Source: an uncultured Oxalicibacterium sp. (GTDB lineage Bacteria > Pseudomonadota > Gammaproteobacteria > Burkholderiales > Burkholderiaceae_D). Taken from it: DNA of 50,448 nucleotides. The notes beneath the pieces are model-generated. The model was not told the DNA's origin. It ran no database searches and saw only the letters and a program-made list of their open reading frames with translations. How positions within the stretch are numbered: the stretch's first letter is position 1; each line of letters begins with the position of its first letter. A program made the translations under genes and the position numbers. Positions 1 to 9,642 of this stretch are shown here, one piece after another. The stretch is taken from NCBI RefSeq assembly GCF_913776015.1, contig NZ_CAJYMD010000077.1:1-50448 (forward strand), given 5' to 3'.

Positions 1-1088
1 CGTTCGATCAATTCGATCAGCAAGACGAATGCGCCCATCGCCATCGTCGAGCCGAGCAGGTAATACAAACCGGCGGTGACCAGCGAAGCCTGACCGTAGC
101 CGACGATCGCCAGCAGCGTGCCCGACGACACAATGGCACCATAACCAGCCATGCGCCCCAAACCTTCACTCGCCAGCATGCCGGCAGCGCCGAACAGGAT
201 CGTTGCCATGCCGCCCCACAGCAGCGCCTGATAGCCGTAATGTGCGGCGTCGCCCGCGTCATTCGAAAACACCAGCAGCCAGATGCGCAGCACCACATAC
301 GCGCCGACCTTGGTCATCAGGACCAGCATCGCGGCGACAGGCGGCGAGGCGGCGGAATACGTGGTTGGCAGCCAGAAGCCGAGCGGCCACATTGCGCTCT
401 TGGTCAGGAAGGCAATCGCCAGGACGGCAACACCGACCTTGAGCAGGAACAGGTCTTCGCCACCGATGCCGGCAATGCGACCGGCCAGATCGGCCATGTT
501 GAGTGTGCCGGCGCTGGCATAGATCAGCGCCACGCCGATCAGGAAAAGTAGCGAGGCCGCAAGGTTGATCGCGATGTACTGCATGCCGGCGCGCAAACGC
601 GTGACGTTGTAGCCGTGCAGCAGCAAGCCGTATGACGCGGCCAGCATGACTTCAAAGAACACGAACAGGTTGAACAGATCGTGCGTGAGGAAGGCGCCAT
701 TGATGCCCATCAGCAGGAACTGGAACAACGAGTGGAAGTGCACGCCGATGCGGCTCCAGCGCATGGTCGAGAACAGCAGCGCGGCACCAGCCATGACCGA
801 GGTCAACAGCAGCATCAGCGCAGCAAGGCGATCGGCGGCGAGCGCGATGCCGAACGGTGCCGACCAGTTGGCGGCCAGGTAGACGCCCATGTTGTCGGGC
901 CAGCTACCGGTATCCGTCAGTTTCATCAGGCAGACGGCGATGCTGAACTGAATCAGGATCGATGCCAAGTTGATGAAAAACTTCAACTGATGGCGACTCT
1001 CGTTGATCATGATCAGCACTGCGCCGCAGATCAGCGGCAGCAGGATCGGCAGGATGATCAGTTGCTGGTTCCAGGTCAGACTTGTCAT
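1..1088 (-). CDS. mrpD: Na+/H+ antiporter subunit D (MrpD/MnhD), cut by window edge
   Basis: This is a membrane subunit of the Mrp/Mnh multi-subunit cation/proton antiporter, homologous to proton-pumping subunits of respiratory complex I. The 362 visible residues are almost entirely hydrophobic helices. They include the family motif around FEVMLAASYGLLL and the lysine-containing stretch FLTKSAMWPLGFWLP, which carry the Glu and Lys that define antiporter-like subunits. The start ATG (1088-1086) overlaps the mrpC stop as ATGA, so the two are translationally coupled. The C-terminus lies beyond base 1, where mrpE, F and G would be expected from other group-2 operons (inference). Confidence 0.93.
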   Translation of the reverse strand, partial: MTSLTWNQQLIILPILLPLICGAVLIMINESRHQLKFFINLASILIQFSIAVCLMKLTDTGSWPDNMGVYLAANWSAPFGIALAADRLAALMLLLTSVMAGAALLFSTMRWSRIGVHFHSLFQFLLMGINGAFLTHDLFNLFVFFEVMLAASYGLLLHGYNVTRLRAGMQYIAINLAASLLFLIGVALIYASAGTLNMADLAGRIAGIGGEDLFLLKVGVAVLAIAFLTKSAMWPLGFWLPTTYSAASPPVAAMLVLMTKVGAYVVLRIWLLVFSNDAGDAAHYGYQALLWGGMATILFGAAGMLASEGLGRMAGYGAIVSSGTLLAIVGYGQASLVTAGLYYLLGSTMAMGAFVLLIELIE

Positions 1089-1429
1089 TGATCCGGCTCC
1101 TCACCATCCACGTGATCGGTGCCGGTCAAACCGCGCGAGCCGATCATCACGACGAGGTACAGCGCCGTCGTTGCAAAGCCGATCACGATGGCCGTCAGTA
1201 CGAGTGCCTGCGGCAGCGGATCACTGTACATCGATGGGTCGGCCGGGCCTTGGCCCAGCGTCAGCGGCGGTTTGTCCACCCACAGGCGGCCCATGATGAA
1301 AATGAACAGGTTGACGGCATACGACATCAGCATCAGGCCGGTCAGCACCTGGAAACTACGGGGACGCAGAATCAGCCAGATGCCTGAACCGAACAGGACG
1401 CCGATGGCGAGCGAAATGATCAGCTCCAT
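1085..1429 (-). CDS. mrpC: Na+/H+ antiporter subunit C (MrpC/MnhC)
   Basis: A 114-residue NuoK-like subunit of the Mrp antiporter. It has three predicted membrane segments (about residues 3-20, 28-47 and 72-95). The family signature around PLPQALVLTAIVIGFATTA occurs before the third helix. Size and motif fit MrpC/MnhC/PhaC. It lies between mrpAB and mrpD with overlaps at both ends: its ATG overlaps the mrpAB stop by one base (TGATG) and its stop overlaps the mrpD start (ATGA). This indicates one transcript and stoichiometric assembly in the inner membrane. Confidence 0.93.
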   Translation of the reverse strand: MELIISLAIGVLFGSGIWLILRPRSFQVLTGLMLMSYAVNLFIFIMGRLWVDKPPLTLGQGPADPSMYSDPLPQALVLTAIVIGFATTALYLVVMIGSRGLTGTDHVDGEEPDQ

Positions 1430-4362
1430 CAGGTGGCTCCTCGTTTGGGCAAGACAACGGTATCGGGTGTGCCGCCCGCTTGCGGACGGCGGCTACGGAC
1501 GGTCTGGTGCGCCAGCGCAACCAGGATCAGCATGGTCGAACCGACCACGACGAGGAACACGCCCAGATCGAACATGAAGGCGCTCGGCGCATGCACTTCA
1601 CCCAGAATCGGCAAGGTCAGGTGTGCGGTGTGGCTGGTCAAGAACGGGAAGCCGAGGACCATCGCACCGGCACCGGTACACGCAGCGACGACCAGACCCC
1701 AGGTGATCCAGCGCAGGGGGCGCAGATGGATATGCGATTCGACCCACTGCGTACCGGCGATCATGTACTGCACGATGATGGCGACAGCGAAGATCAGGCC
1801 GGCGACGAAACCGCCACCCGGCAGGTTGTGTCCGCGCATGAAGAAATACACCACGATCACACCCATGAAAGGCAGCAGGAAGCGCAGGTACACGCTCGGT
1901 ACGTGCAGATAGCCTTTGTCCACCTGTTCGGCCGGCGTTTGCAAGGCCGCCGGATCGGTGTTGTTCATCTGTTGTTCGGGAATCGCGATGCTTTCCGCCG
2001 CAGGGCGGAAGCGACGCAACAGCGCATACACGGTCAGCGCCACGATTGCCAGCACGGTGATTTCACCCATCGTATCGAAGCCGCGGAAATCGACGAGCAG
2101 TACGTTGACCACGTTGGTGCCGCCGCCTTCCGGCAGCGCGCGTGCGAGGAAATAGTTGCCGATGCTATCGGGCTGTGGATGCATCAGTACAACATAGCTG
2201 ATGCCTGCGATCGCAAGGCCGCCGATTGCCGCCAGCACGAAGTCGCGCGAGCGACGCAGCCACACCGAACGCGGAATCTGCAAGCCGTTCTGCAGTTCTT
2301 TCGGCGGCAAACGACGCGGCAACCAGCGCAGACCCAGCAGGATCAGCACGGCGGTCACGGTTTCCACCATCAACTGCGTCAGCGCCAGATCGGGGGCCGA
2401 CAGCCACAGGAAGGTCATGCTGGTGACGACGCCGACGCCACCGACCAGAATCAGCGCAGCGAGACGGTGAAACTTCGCTTGCCAAGCAGCCGTCAAGGCG
2501 CATGCACAGCCGATCAGCCACATTACGCCAAACAAGGGTTCGACATTGGTGTACGAAGCCGGCTTGAGCACGGGCAATGGGCCTGCGAGCAACCAGGGCA
2601 CGCCGATCATCGCCACCACGATCAGGAACAGTTGGGGTTGCAGGCGTCGCGTACCCAGCCATTTGACGAGGAAGTTGGCGGCCGCGCTCAGTTGTAGCAT
2701 CGCGGTCTCATAGGCTTGTGCGCCAGAAATGCGGTGCAGTACCGGCACGTCGGCACGCTGTTGCAACGTGAAGTACTTCCGTAGGATGACGTAGAACAGA
2801 ATGCCGCCGACCAGTGCCACCACGCTCATCGCCAGCGGCAGGTTCAGGCCATGCCAGACCGACAGGCTGTAGACCGGCGTTTGTTCGCCAAGTACCGCTT
2901 CAACTGACTGATGCAGATACGGGCCGACGCTGATGCCGGGAATAATGCCGACGATCAGGCACAACAGCACCAGGAATTCGACCGGAAAACGCATCCAGTG
3001 CGGCGGCTCGTGCGGCTCCTTGGGCAGATCGTCCGGCAGCTTGCCGAAGAAGACGCTGATAAAGCGCAGCGAATACGCCACGCTGAAGATACCCATTGCC
3101 ACGGCGGCATAAGACATCCACCAGTTGTCGCTGCCGCCGACATGCAAGGTTTCGGCAAAGAACATTTCTTTCGACAGGAAGCCATTGAGCAGCGGTACGC
3201 CAGCCATCGAGGCACTGGCGACCACCGCCAGCGTCGCCGTGATCGGCAATGCCTTGCGCAGACCGCGCAGCACACGCATGTCGCGCGTGCCGGTTTCGTG
3301 ATCGATGATGCCGGCAGCCATGAACAGCGATGCCTTGAAGATCGCGTGGTTCAGCGTATGGAAGATCGCGGCCACTACGCCCAGCGGCGTGCCGATGCCG
3401 AGCAGTGTCGTGATCAGGCCGAGATGGCTGATCGTCGAATAGGCCAGCAAGCCTTTAAGGTCATGCTGGAAAATGGCAACGAAGGAACCGATCAGCAGGG
3501 TGCAAACACCGGCCCCCGCGATCAGCCAGGTCCATTCGGGCGTGCCGGACAGGGACGGCCACAAACGCATCAGCAGGAAGATGCCGGCCTTGACCATGGT
3601 AGCCGAGTGCAAATATGAAGACACCGGCGTCGGTGCCGCCATGGCATGCGGCAGCCAGAAGTGAAACGGGAATTGTGCGCTCTTGGTCAGCGCGCCAAGC
3701 GCGATCAGGATCAGCGCGGGCAGATACAGCGTATGGGCGCGAATGATGTCGCCCGCTGCCAGTACGGTATCGAGATCGTAGCTGCCGACGATGTGGCCAA
3801 GGATCAGTACGCCGCACAGCAGGCACAGGCCGCCAGTGGCGGTGACGGTAAACGCCATACGGGCACCGCGCCGTGCATCGATACGGTGATGCCAGTAGCC
3901 GATCAGCAGGAAGGAGGTGACGCTGGTCAGTTCCCAGAACACGACCAGTTGAATCAGGTTGCCAGACAGGACGACGCCAAGCATCGAGCCCATGAAGGCC
4001 AGCAGGAAGGCAAAGAAGCGCGGTACCGGATCTTCGTCCGACATGTAATAGCGTGCGTACAGCACCACCAGCAAGCCGACGCCAAGTACCAGCATCGCAA
4101 ACAGCCAGGCCAGCCCGTCGAGTCTCAGCAGGAATTCCAGTCCCAGCGACGGCAGCCATTCGGCCGAATAGCGTACGGGTTCGCCGTTTCCCACGTATTG
4201 GTACAGATAGATCGTGACGATCAGCCCGTACAGCGCAACGCCACCAGCCAATATCGATTCCATGTTGCGCGCATTCGACGGCATGCAGGCAGCGATTACA
4301 CTGCCCAGAAACGGCACGGCAATCAGTGAGAGTAGCAACAGGGATTCGGCGGGTATAGGCAT
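1429..4362 (-). CDS. mrpA: Fused Na+/H+ antiporter subunits A and B (MrpAB)
   Basis: The large subunit of the Mrp antiporter, about 977 residues. Residues 1 to about 790 are MrpA-type, with the NuoL/ND5-like core carrying the conserved Glu (near E144, in FWELTS) and Lys (near K227, in LTKSAQFPFHFWLP). The last 180 residues are a MnhB-type domain (RGHNLPGGGFVAGL, then a helix pair). A single A-B chain defines group-2 Mrp operons, as known in Pseudomonas and Rhizobium; Bacillus has separate A and B. I chose the ATG at 4362 (MPIPAES...). A TTG at 4404 would add 14 residues, and neither start has a strong Shine-Dalgarno. It is the first gene of the operon, behind a long structured leader. Confidence 0.93.
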   Translation of the reverse strand: MPIPAESLLLLSLIAVPFLGSVIAACMPSNARNMESILAGGVALYGLIVTIYLYQYVGNGEPVRYSAEWLPSLGLEFLLRLDGLAWLFAMLVLGVGLLVVLYARYYMSDEDPVPRFFAFLLAFMGSMLGVVLSGNLIQLVVFWELTSVTSFLLIGYWHHRIDARRGARMAFTVTATGGLCLLCGVLILGHIVGSYDLDTVLAAGDIIRAHTLYLPALILIALGALTKSAQFPFHFWLPHAMAAPTPVSSYLHSATMVKAGIFLLMRLWPSLSGTPEWTWLIAGAGVCTLLIGSFVAIFQHDLKGLLAYSTISHLGLITTLLGIGTPLGVVAAIFHTLNHAIFKASLFMAAGIIDHETGTRDMRVLRGLRKALPITATLAVVASASMAGVPLLNGFLSKEMFFAETLHVGGSDNWWMSYAAVAMGIFSVAYSLRFISVFFGKLPDDLPKEPHEPPHWMRFPVEFLVLLCLIVGIIPGISVGPYLHQSVEAVLGEQTPVYSLSVWHGLNLPLAMSVVALVGGILFYVILRKYFTLQQRADVPVLHRISGAQAYETAMLQLSAAANFLVKWLGTRRLQPQLFLIVVAMIGVPWLLAGPLPVLKPASYTNVEPLFGVMWLIGCACALTAAWQAKFHRLAALILVGGVGVVTSMTFLWLSAPDLALTQLMVETVTAVLILLGLRWLPRRLPPKELQNGLQIPRSVWLRRSRDFVLAAIGGLAIAGISYVVLMHPQPDSIGNYFLARALPEGGGTNVVNVLLVDFRGFDTMGEITVLAIVALTVYALLRRFRPAAESIAIPEQQMNNTDPAALQTPAEQVDKGYLHVPSVYLRFLLPFMGVIVVYFFMRGHNLPGGGFVAGLIFAVAIIVQYMIAGTQWVESHIHLRPLRWITWGLVVAACTGAGAMVLGFPFLTSHTAHLTLPILGEVHAPSAFMFDLGVFLVVVGSTMLILVALAHQTVRSRRPQAGGTPDTVVLPKRGAT

Positions 4363-5154
4363 GCGCAGGAAAACATTCAGGAAAAACAGGCGCTCGGCAC
4401 GCAACCGGCCGCCATGGGTTTGTCGATAATCGGATGAGGAATGATTTCCACCGAAACTCGGTAACAGCCGGCTTGCCGCTCATCGGCAGCGTGCTTGCTG
4501 GTCCAGACTGTTTATGTTTGCAGGTCACCCCTTTCCCGGACAATCGACATCTTGTGATGACATACAAGCCGCACCAATGCGCCTTCGGGCCGACAGGAGG
4601 CAAGGTTGATTTGCCTTCCGCCCGATACACATTCGCATGGCGAAAACTGCGCCCCCGGCTATTCGGAACGCTGCCTGAGGATCAGGCGCGCTCTGTGTGA
4701 ACAGACGGAGATATTTCCAGAAACGCCGCCGCAACGTTGTTGCTGCCACATTTCCTTCTTGACGAGACATGCCGCTCGGGGCGGCACCCATGACCGATGA
4801 GTACGGCCGCGCACGGCTTGCTCATCGAACAACGACCTCGGCATGATACCAGACTGCATGCATGCTTATGTGCAATTGCACGCAATTCTCTGCAAATTCC
4901 TCTCTAAAAGGCATAAGCGCGGCGATCTGTAGGCGATCGCGCTGTACTTGCAAAGATCGTGAAGAGCAAGCCGGCGCGCTTTTGCACGCAATGGGCGTGA
5001 ATATGCAAGAATTTCGCCTTGCTTGTCCGGTTCGCTCTGCCTTCTCCCTGCCTGTCGTTCGCATGTCATCGCTGCGCGATGTCTTTATGCAATCTGCAAT
5101 TTAGTACGCACGAGTCGTCAAAAATTCCCGAGCCGGAACGATTTGGAGAAATGC
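4363..5154. other. Long intergenic region between divergent mrpAB and ABC-transporter genes
   Basis: Nearly 800 bp without a convincing gene. The mrpAB-proximal part (about 4440-4640) is rich in inverted repeats and is listed separately as a possible RNA leader. Short open frames on both strands are present but lack family features. The part next to the ABC transporter (about 4840-5150) is more AT-rich and should hold its promoter. I could not identify a clear -35/-10 pair. Confidence 0.5.
4450..4625 (-). promoter_or_regulatory. Hairpin-rich putative 5' leader of the mrp operon (candidate riboswitch-like RNA)
   Basis: On the mrp-coding strand, upstream of the mrpAB start, at least three inverted repeats occur in series. 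The first, 4585-4625, has an outer 6-bp stem (TCGGGC/GCCCGA) enclosing a near-perfect stem of about 8 bp (GGAGGCAA/TTGCCTTCC) with a purine-rich internal loop. The second, 4474-4488, has a TGCCG/CGGCA stem. The third, 4450-4462, is ACCGA-AAC-TCGGT. An A/G-rich stretch (GGGAAAGGGGTGACC on the minus strand, about 4524-4538) sits between. The arrangement suggests a structured RNA leader. I cannot assign it to a known class by eye; Na+ or Li+ riboswitch families would make biological sense here (inference). Confidence 0.35.
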
Positions 5155-7008
5155 ATGCTGCGCTGGTTTGAAAATCTGCTGTACCCCTACAAGGAAGAAC
5201 GTCCGGCCACGCCACCGACGGGCTTCTTCGCCTTCATCTGGGCCTGCACCAAAGGTGCGCGACGCTACATCGTGGCGATGACATTGCTGACGGCGTTGAC
5301 CGGTGCCTTCGAAGCCCTGCTGTTCGCCATGATGGGCCATGTGGTGGATTGGCTGGCCAAGGTCGAACCGGCGCAATTGTGGGCGCAGGAAAAGAACAGC
5401 CTGGTTCTGCTGGTGGGGCTGATTCTTGGCAGTACCGTGCTGGTCGCCTTGCAGACGTTCTTCAAGCACCAGACGCTGGCCGGGAATTTCCCCATGCAGT
5501 TGCGCTGGAATTTCCATCGACTCATGCTCAACCAGAGCATGGGTTTCTATCAGGACGAATTTGCCGGACGCATTGCCACCAAGGTCATGCAGACTGCGCT
5601 GGCAGTGCGCGATGTGTGCATGATCGCCGGCGATATTCTGGTATTCGTCTTCATTTACTTCGTCACGATGGCGGCCGTGGTCGGCAGTTTCGATACATGG
5701 ATGCTGGTGCCGTTTATCGGCTGGGCGGCAGCGTATGGCATCGCCTTGCGCTATTTCATTCCGCGTTTGAGCCGCGTTTCGCGTCGTCAGGCCGATGCGC
5801 GCTCGCTGATGACGGGTCGCATTACGGACGCCTATACCAACATCGGTACCGTCAAGCTGTTCTCGCATGCGGGCCGCGAGGCACATTACGTGCGCGGTGC
5901 CATGCAGGAATTCATGGTGGCCGTGCATGGGCAGATGCGTCTGGTCTCCGGCTTTGAAGTCGTCAATCATGCCTTGAGCATGTTGCTGATCCTCGGCACG
6001 GCTGGCATGGCGCTGTGGCTGTGGAGTCACGGGCAGATCGGCGTTGGTGCCGTCGCCGCCGCAACGGCCATGGCGCTGCGCCTGAATGGCATGTCGCATT
6101 GGGTGATGTGGGAAATGGCCAGCCTGTTCGAGCAGGTCGGCACCGTGCAGGATGGCATCAATACCTTGTCGCGTGCGCATGCCGTGACCGATGCGGCGAC
6201 GGCCAAGCCGATCACGGTATCGCGCGGGGAATTGCGTTTCGAGGATGTCAGCTTCGGTTATGGCGGTCCGCGCGATGTGATCGATCATTTCGACCTCACG
6301 ATCAAGCCTGGCGAAAAGGTCGGGCTGGTGGGGCGTTCGGGAGCGGGTAAATCGACCATCGTGAACCTGCTGCTGCGTTTCTACGATATCGACAAGGGGC
6401 GCATCCTCATCGATGGACAGGATATTTCGCAAGTCACGCAGAATTCGCTGCGTGCGCAAGTCGGCATGGTCACGCAGGATACGTCGCTGCTGCATCGCTC
6501 GGTGCGCGACAACATTCTCTATGGCCGTCCCGATGCGGACGAAGCCGACATGCTGTCGGCAGCACGCCGCGCCGAAGCGCACGATTTCATCCAGACACTC
6601 GGCGATGCCCAAGGCCGCACCGGCTACGATGCGCATGTCGGCGAGCGCGGCGTCAAGCTGTCAGGCGGACAACGCCAGCGGATTGCGATTGCGCGCGTGA
6701 TGCTCAAGGACGCGCCTATCCTGCTGCTGGATGAAGCCACCAGTGCGCTCGATTCCGAAGCCGAAGCCGCGATCCAGGCCAGCCTCTACGATCTGATGGA
6801 AGGCAAGACCGTGGTGGCAATTGCGCATCGTCTTTCCACGATTGCGGCAATGGATCGACTCATCGTGCTCGACAAGGGGCGCATCGTGGAAGAAGGTACG
6901 CATGCCGAACTGCTGGCGCGCAGTGGTTTGTATGCGCGCCTGTGGGCACATCAGAGTGGCGGTTTCCTCGGTGAGGAAGCGGAAGAAGAGACGGGGGCAG
7001 GCCTCTGA
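5155..7008 (+). CDS. ABC exporter, fused permease and ATPase (MsbA/MdlB-like)
   Basis: A 617-residue half-transporter with an N-terminal six-helix exporter domain (about residues 30-330) and a C-terminal nucleotide-binding domain. Visible motifs are Walker A GRSGAGKS (about residue 393), signature LSGGQ (about 502), Walker B ILLLDEATSALD and the H-loop AHRLS. The start ATG at 5155 is preceded by GGAG at 5145-5148 with six bases of spacing; the open frame extends upstream without a better start. The family acts as homodimers in the inner membrane and exports lipids, drugs or peptides. The substrate cannot be read from sequence. It is monocistronic and divergent from mrp. Confidence 0.92.
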   Translation: MLRWFENLLYPYKEERPATPPTGFFAFIWACTKGARRYIVAMTLLTALTGAFEALLFAMMGHVVDWLAKVEPAQLWAQEKNSLVLLVGLILGSTVLVALQTFFKHQTLAGNFPMQLRWNFHRLMLNQSMGFYQDEFAGRIATKVMQTALAVRDVCMIAGDILVFVFIYFVTMAAVVGSFDTWMLVPFIGWAAAYGIALRYFIPRLSRVSRRQADARSLMTGRITDAYTNIGTVKLFSHAGREAHYVRGAMQEFMVAVHGQMRLVSGFEVVNHALSMLLILGTAGMALWLWSHGQIGVGAVAAATAMALRLNGMSHWVMWEMASLFEQVGTVQDGINTLSRAHAVTDAATAKPITVSRGELRFEDVSFGYGGPRDVIDHFDLTIKPGEKVGLVGRSGAGKSTIVNLLLRFYDIDKGRILIDGQDISQVTQNSLRAQVGMVTQDTSLLHRSVRDNILYGRPDADEADMLSAARRAEAHDFIQTLGDAQGRTGYDAHVGERGVKLSGGQRQRIAIARVMLKDAPILLLDEATSALDSEAEAAIQASLYDLMEGKTVVAIAHRLSTIAAMDRLIVLDKGRIVEEGTHAELLARSGLYARLWAHQSGGFLGEEAEEETGAGL

Positions 7009-7133
7009 CGAATGCGATGTGCGACGTGTCGGCACGTTGCACATCAGCGATTTGGCACTGCCAGGAAAACCCAGCCTGGCGGTTCATGACACACGCTGTA
7101 TCGCAGGCAGTACCGTTGGTGTCAGACAAGATA

Positions 7134-7160
7134 CGGCAACGAGCCGAAATGTTTTTTTTT
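7134..7160 (+). terminator. Weak Rho-independent terminator after the ABC exporter
   Basis: A short CGGC-AACGA-GCCG hairpin (7134-7146) is followed by a run of nine T (7152-7160). The stem is only four pairs, so efficiency is doubtful, but the T-run is the longest in the area and lies at the end of the plus-strand gene. Confidence 0.35.
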
Positions 7161-7166
7161 ACTCGT

Positions 7167-8456
7167 CTAGTCAGCTGACGGTCTGGCCAGCAGCAAGGCG
7201 ATCAATGTCAGCAAGGTTGCGCCTGACAGGTAATAGCCGACGTATTGCAAGCCGTGATGCGTTGCCAGCCAAGTCGCGATGTAAGGTGCAAGAGAGGCAC
7301 CCAGAATGCCACCGAGGTTGAAGGTCAGCGACACGCCTGTGTAGCGGATCGCGGTCGGGAAGAGTTCCGAGAGCATGGTGCCCAGCGGGCCATACGTCAT
7401 CCCCATCAGCGCCAGCCCGAGTGACAGGAAGACTGTCACGGTCACCAGGTCGTTGGCCACGAACAGCGGTGCAAAACAAAGGCCGAACACGATCATCGCA
7501 ATCGATACCAGAATCATCGTGATGCGACGACCATAACGATCAGCCAGCAGTGCCGAAACCGGAATCGTGATGGCGAAGAACACCACCGCACACAGTTGCG
7601 CAATCAGGAAGTCATGCCGCGAATAGCCGAGGCCGGTCGTGCCCCAGCTCAGCGCGAATACCGTCATCAGGTAAAACAGCACGAAGGTCGCCAGCGCGAT
7701 CAGCGTACCGGCTACCAGCATGCCGCCATGTTCTGAAAATACCGTTACGAGCGGCACCTTGGCGCGTTCTTCGTGATCGATGACTTTCTGGAACGCGGGC
7801 GTCTCGGTGATCTTCAAACGCACATACAGGCCGACCAGCACCAGTACTGCGCTGGCGAGAAACGGAATGCGCCAGCCATAGCTGAAGAATTGTTCGTTGG
7901 TCAGCGTTTCCGTCAGGATCAGGAAGATACCGCCCGACATGAAGAAACCGATCGGCGCGCCCAGTTGCGGAAAGCAGCCATACCAGGCGATCTTGCCTGG
8001 CGGCGCGTTCTCGGTCGCCAGCAACACCGCACCGCCCCATTCGCCACCCAGCCCCAGTCCCTGACCGAAACGGCAGAGCGCCAACAAGGCCGGCGCCACC
8101 CAGCCAATGGCTTCATACGTCGGCAGCAGACCGATGGCGACGGTTGATAAGCCCATCGTCAGCAGGGCCGCAACCAGCGTCGCCTTGCGACCGATGCGGT
8201 CACCGTAGTGACCGAACACGGCCGAGCCGACCGGACGCGCAAAGAAGGCAATCGCAAATGTCGCCAGCGATTGCAGCATCGCAGCAGTAGGATCGGAGGA
8301 CGGGAAGAACAGGTGCGGGAAGACAAGGACGGCAGCCGTCGCGTAGATATAAAAGTCAAAGAACTCGATGGTGGTGCCGATCAGGCTAGCAAACAGGACG
8401 TTTGCCTTTGAGTTGACTTGCTTGAAGCCGCCATCGGCCGCGTGTGCATCGCTCAT
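7167..8456 (-). CDS. MFS transporter, metabolite:H+ symporter (MHS/ShiA-like) family
   Basis: A 429-residue 12-helix inner-membrane transporter. The N-terminus (GTTIEFFDFYIYATAAVLVF) and the loop 2-3 motif GHYGDRIGRKATL are typical of the metabolite:H+ symporter branch, which includes ShiA, ProP, KgtP and YhjE. The second-half repeat LADRYGRR and GGEWGGAVLLATENAP also fit. The family imports organic acids, osmolytes or shikimate with protons; the substrate here is unknown. The start is the ATG at 8456 with a purine-rich AAGAAAG upstream. It has its own orientation block with lipA just upstream on the same strand, 36 bp away, so read-through from the lip genes is possible. Confidence 0.9.
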   Translation of the reverse strand: MSDAHAADGGFKQVNSKANVLFASLIGTTIEFFDFYIYATAAVLVFPHLFFPSSDPTAAMLQSLATFAIAFFARPVGSAVFGHYGDRIGRKATLVAALLTMGLSTVAIGLLPTYEAIGWVAPALLALCRFGQGLGLGGEWGGAVLLATENAPPGKIAWYGCFPQLGAPIGFFMSGGIFLILTETLTNEQFFSYGWRIPFLASAVLVLVGLYVRLKITETPAFQKVIDHEERAKVPLVTVFSEHGGMLVAGTLIALATFVLFYLMTVFALSWGTTGLGYSRHDFLIAQLCAVVFFAITIPVSALLADRYGRRITMILVSIAMIVFGLCFAPLFVANDLVTVTVFLSLGLALMGMTYGPLGTMLSELFPTAIRYTGVSLTFNLGGILGASLAPYIATWLATHHGLQYVGYYLSGATLLTLIALLLARPSAD

Positions 8457-8492
8457 TATTGCTGTTCTTTCTTCCCTGAAAAAATCCTGTTG

Positions 8493-9494
8493 TTATGCGT
8501 GCGGGGCATCCGCCAGACCGATGGCGGCAGTCACGCCATGCGCCTGTTGATCGGCGTGATAACTGGAGCGCACCATCGCGCCGACAGCCGCATGCTTGAA
8601 GCCCATCTTGTACGCTTCTTCCTCGAACATCTTGAACGTGTCGGGGTGCACGTAGCGGCGTACCGGCAGGTGATCGCCGCTCGGCATCAGGTACTGGCCG
8701 ATGGTCAGCATGTCCACATTGTGTTCGCGCATGTCGCGCATGACTTGCAGCACTTCTTCATCGGTTTCACCAAGGCCGACCATGATGCCGGACTTGGTCG
8801 GCACGTTCGGATGCAGTTCCTTGAAGCGCTTGAGCAGGCTCAGCGAGTACAGATAATCGGAGCCGGGACGCGCTTCCTTGTACAGTCGCGGCGCGGTTTC
8901 GAGATTGTGATTCATCACGTCCGGCGGGGCCATCTTGAGAATTTCCAGCGCACGATCCATGCGACCGCGGAAATCTGGCACCAGGACTTCGATCTGGGTT
9001 TTCGGGGACAGAGCGCGCACGCGTTCGATGCAGGCAGCGAAATGGCCAGCACCGCCATCGCGTAGATCGTCGCGATCAACCGAGGTGATGACGACATAAT
9101 TGAGCCGCAATGCGGCAATCGTCTTCGCCAAGTTTTCGGGTTCGTCTGCATCAAGCGGATCAGGACGACCGTGGCCCACATCGCAGAACGGGCAGCGACG
9201 CGTGCATTTGTCGCCCATGATCATGAAAGTTGCCGTGCCCTTGCCGAAGCATTCGCCGATGTTGGGGCAACTTGCTTCTTCGCATACCGTATGCAGCTTG
9301 TGCTCACGCAGAATCTCCTTTATTTCGTAGAAGCGCGTGGAAGGCGAGCCGGCGCGCACGCGAATCCAGTCGGGTTTGGGCAGGCGTTCGGCTTGCACCA
9401 CCTTGATCGGGATGCGTACGGTCTTAGCTGCGCCTTTCTGCTTGGCAGTCGGGTCGTAGGCGGGGGCGCTAGGGGCTTGGCTGTCGATGCTCAT
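8493..9494 (-). CDS. lipA: Lipoyl synthase
   Basis: A radical-SAM enzyme that inserts two sulfurs into octanoyl groups on the E2/H proteins of 2-oxoacid dehydrogenases and the glycine cleavage system. The 333-residue protein shows the auxiliary cluster cysteines C71, C76 and C82 ([12 protein letters not shown]) and the radical-SAM motif C97-C101-C104 (CTRRCPFC). The C-terminal RSSYHA holds the serine that ligates the auxiliary cluster. The ATG at 9494 (MSIDSQ) gives the usual length; the open frame runs further upstream but that extension looks non-coding. It lies downstream of lipB on the same strand, matching the conserved ybeD-lipB-lipA order. Confidence 0.97.
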   Translation of the reverse strand: MSIDSQAPSAPAYDPTAKQKGAAKTVRIPIKVVQAERLPKPDWIRVRAGSPSTRFYEIKEILREHKLHTVCEEASCPNIGECFGKGTATFMIMGDKCTRRCPFCDVGHGRPDPLDADEPENLAKTIAALRLNYVVITSVDRDDLRDGGAGHFAACIERVRALSPKTQIEVLVPDFRGRMDRALEILKMAPPDVMNHNLETAPRLYKEARPGSDYLYSLSLLKRFKELHPNVPTKSGIMVGLGETDEEVLQVMRDMREHNVDMLTIGQYLMPSGDHLPVRRYVHPDTFKMFEEEAYKMGFKHAAVGAMVRSSYHADQQAHGVTAAIGLADAPHA

Positions 9495-9642
9495 TTGGGC
9501 TGGTCGCTCCGTGGGTTGGCCGTTTGCCATACAGCGGGTCGCGCTGCGGGTGACGGTTTGCGGCATCGGCGCGTAGCGTCTGCCACAGGGTGAAAACAGG
9601 TGGTCCGATTCTGTCGGGCCGCCGGAAATACAAAATGCGAGC

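Noticed and set aside
1480-2697. 405-codon plus-strand open frame
   Set aside because: Mirror of mrpAB; composition (Gln, His, Asp, Arg rich) has no protein-like hydrophobic pattern.
3461-4630. 389-codon minus-strand open frame overlapping the mrpAB 5' half
   Set aside because: Out of frame with mrpAB, Arg-rich, no domain; mrpAB explains the region.
4525-4791. 88-codon minus-strand frame upstream of mrpAB
   Set aside because: No ribosome-binding site or family motif; the region is better explained as a structured leader.
5101-6636. 511-codon open frame on the minus strand
   Set aside because: It is antisense to the ABC exporter, lacks a family motif and is Gln/His/Arg-rich, as expected for mirror frames of a GC-rich gene.
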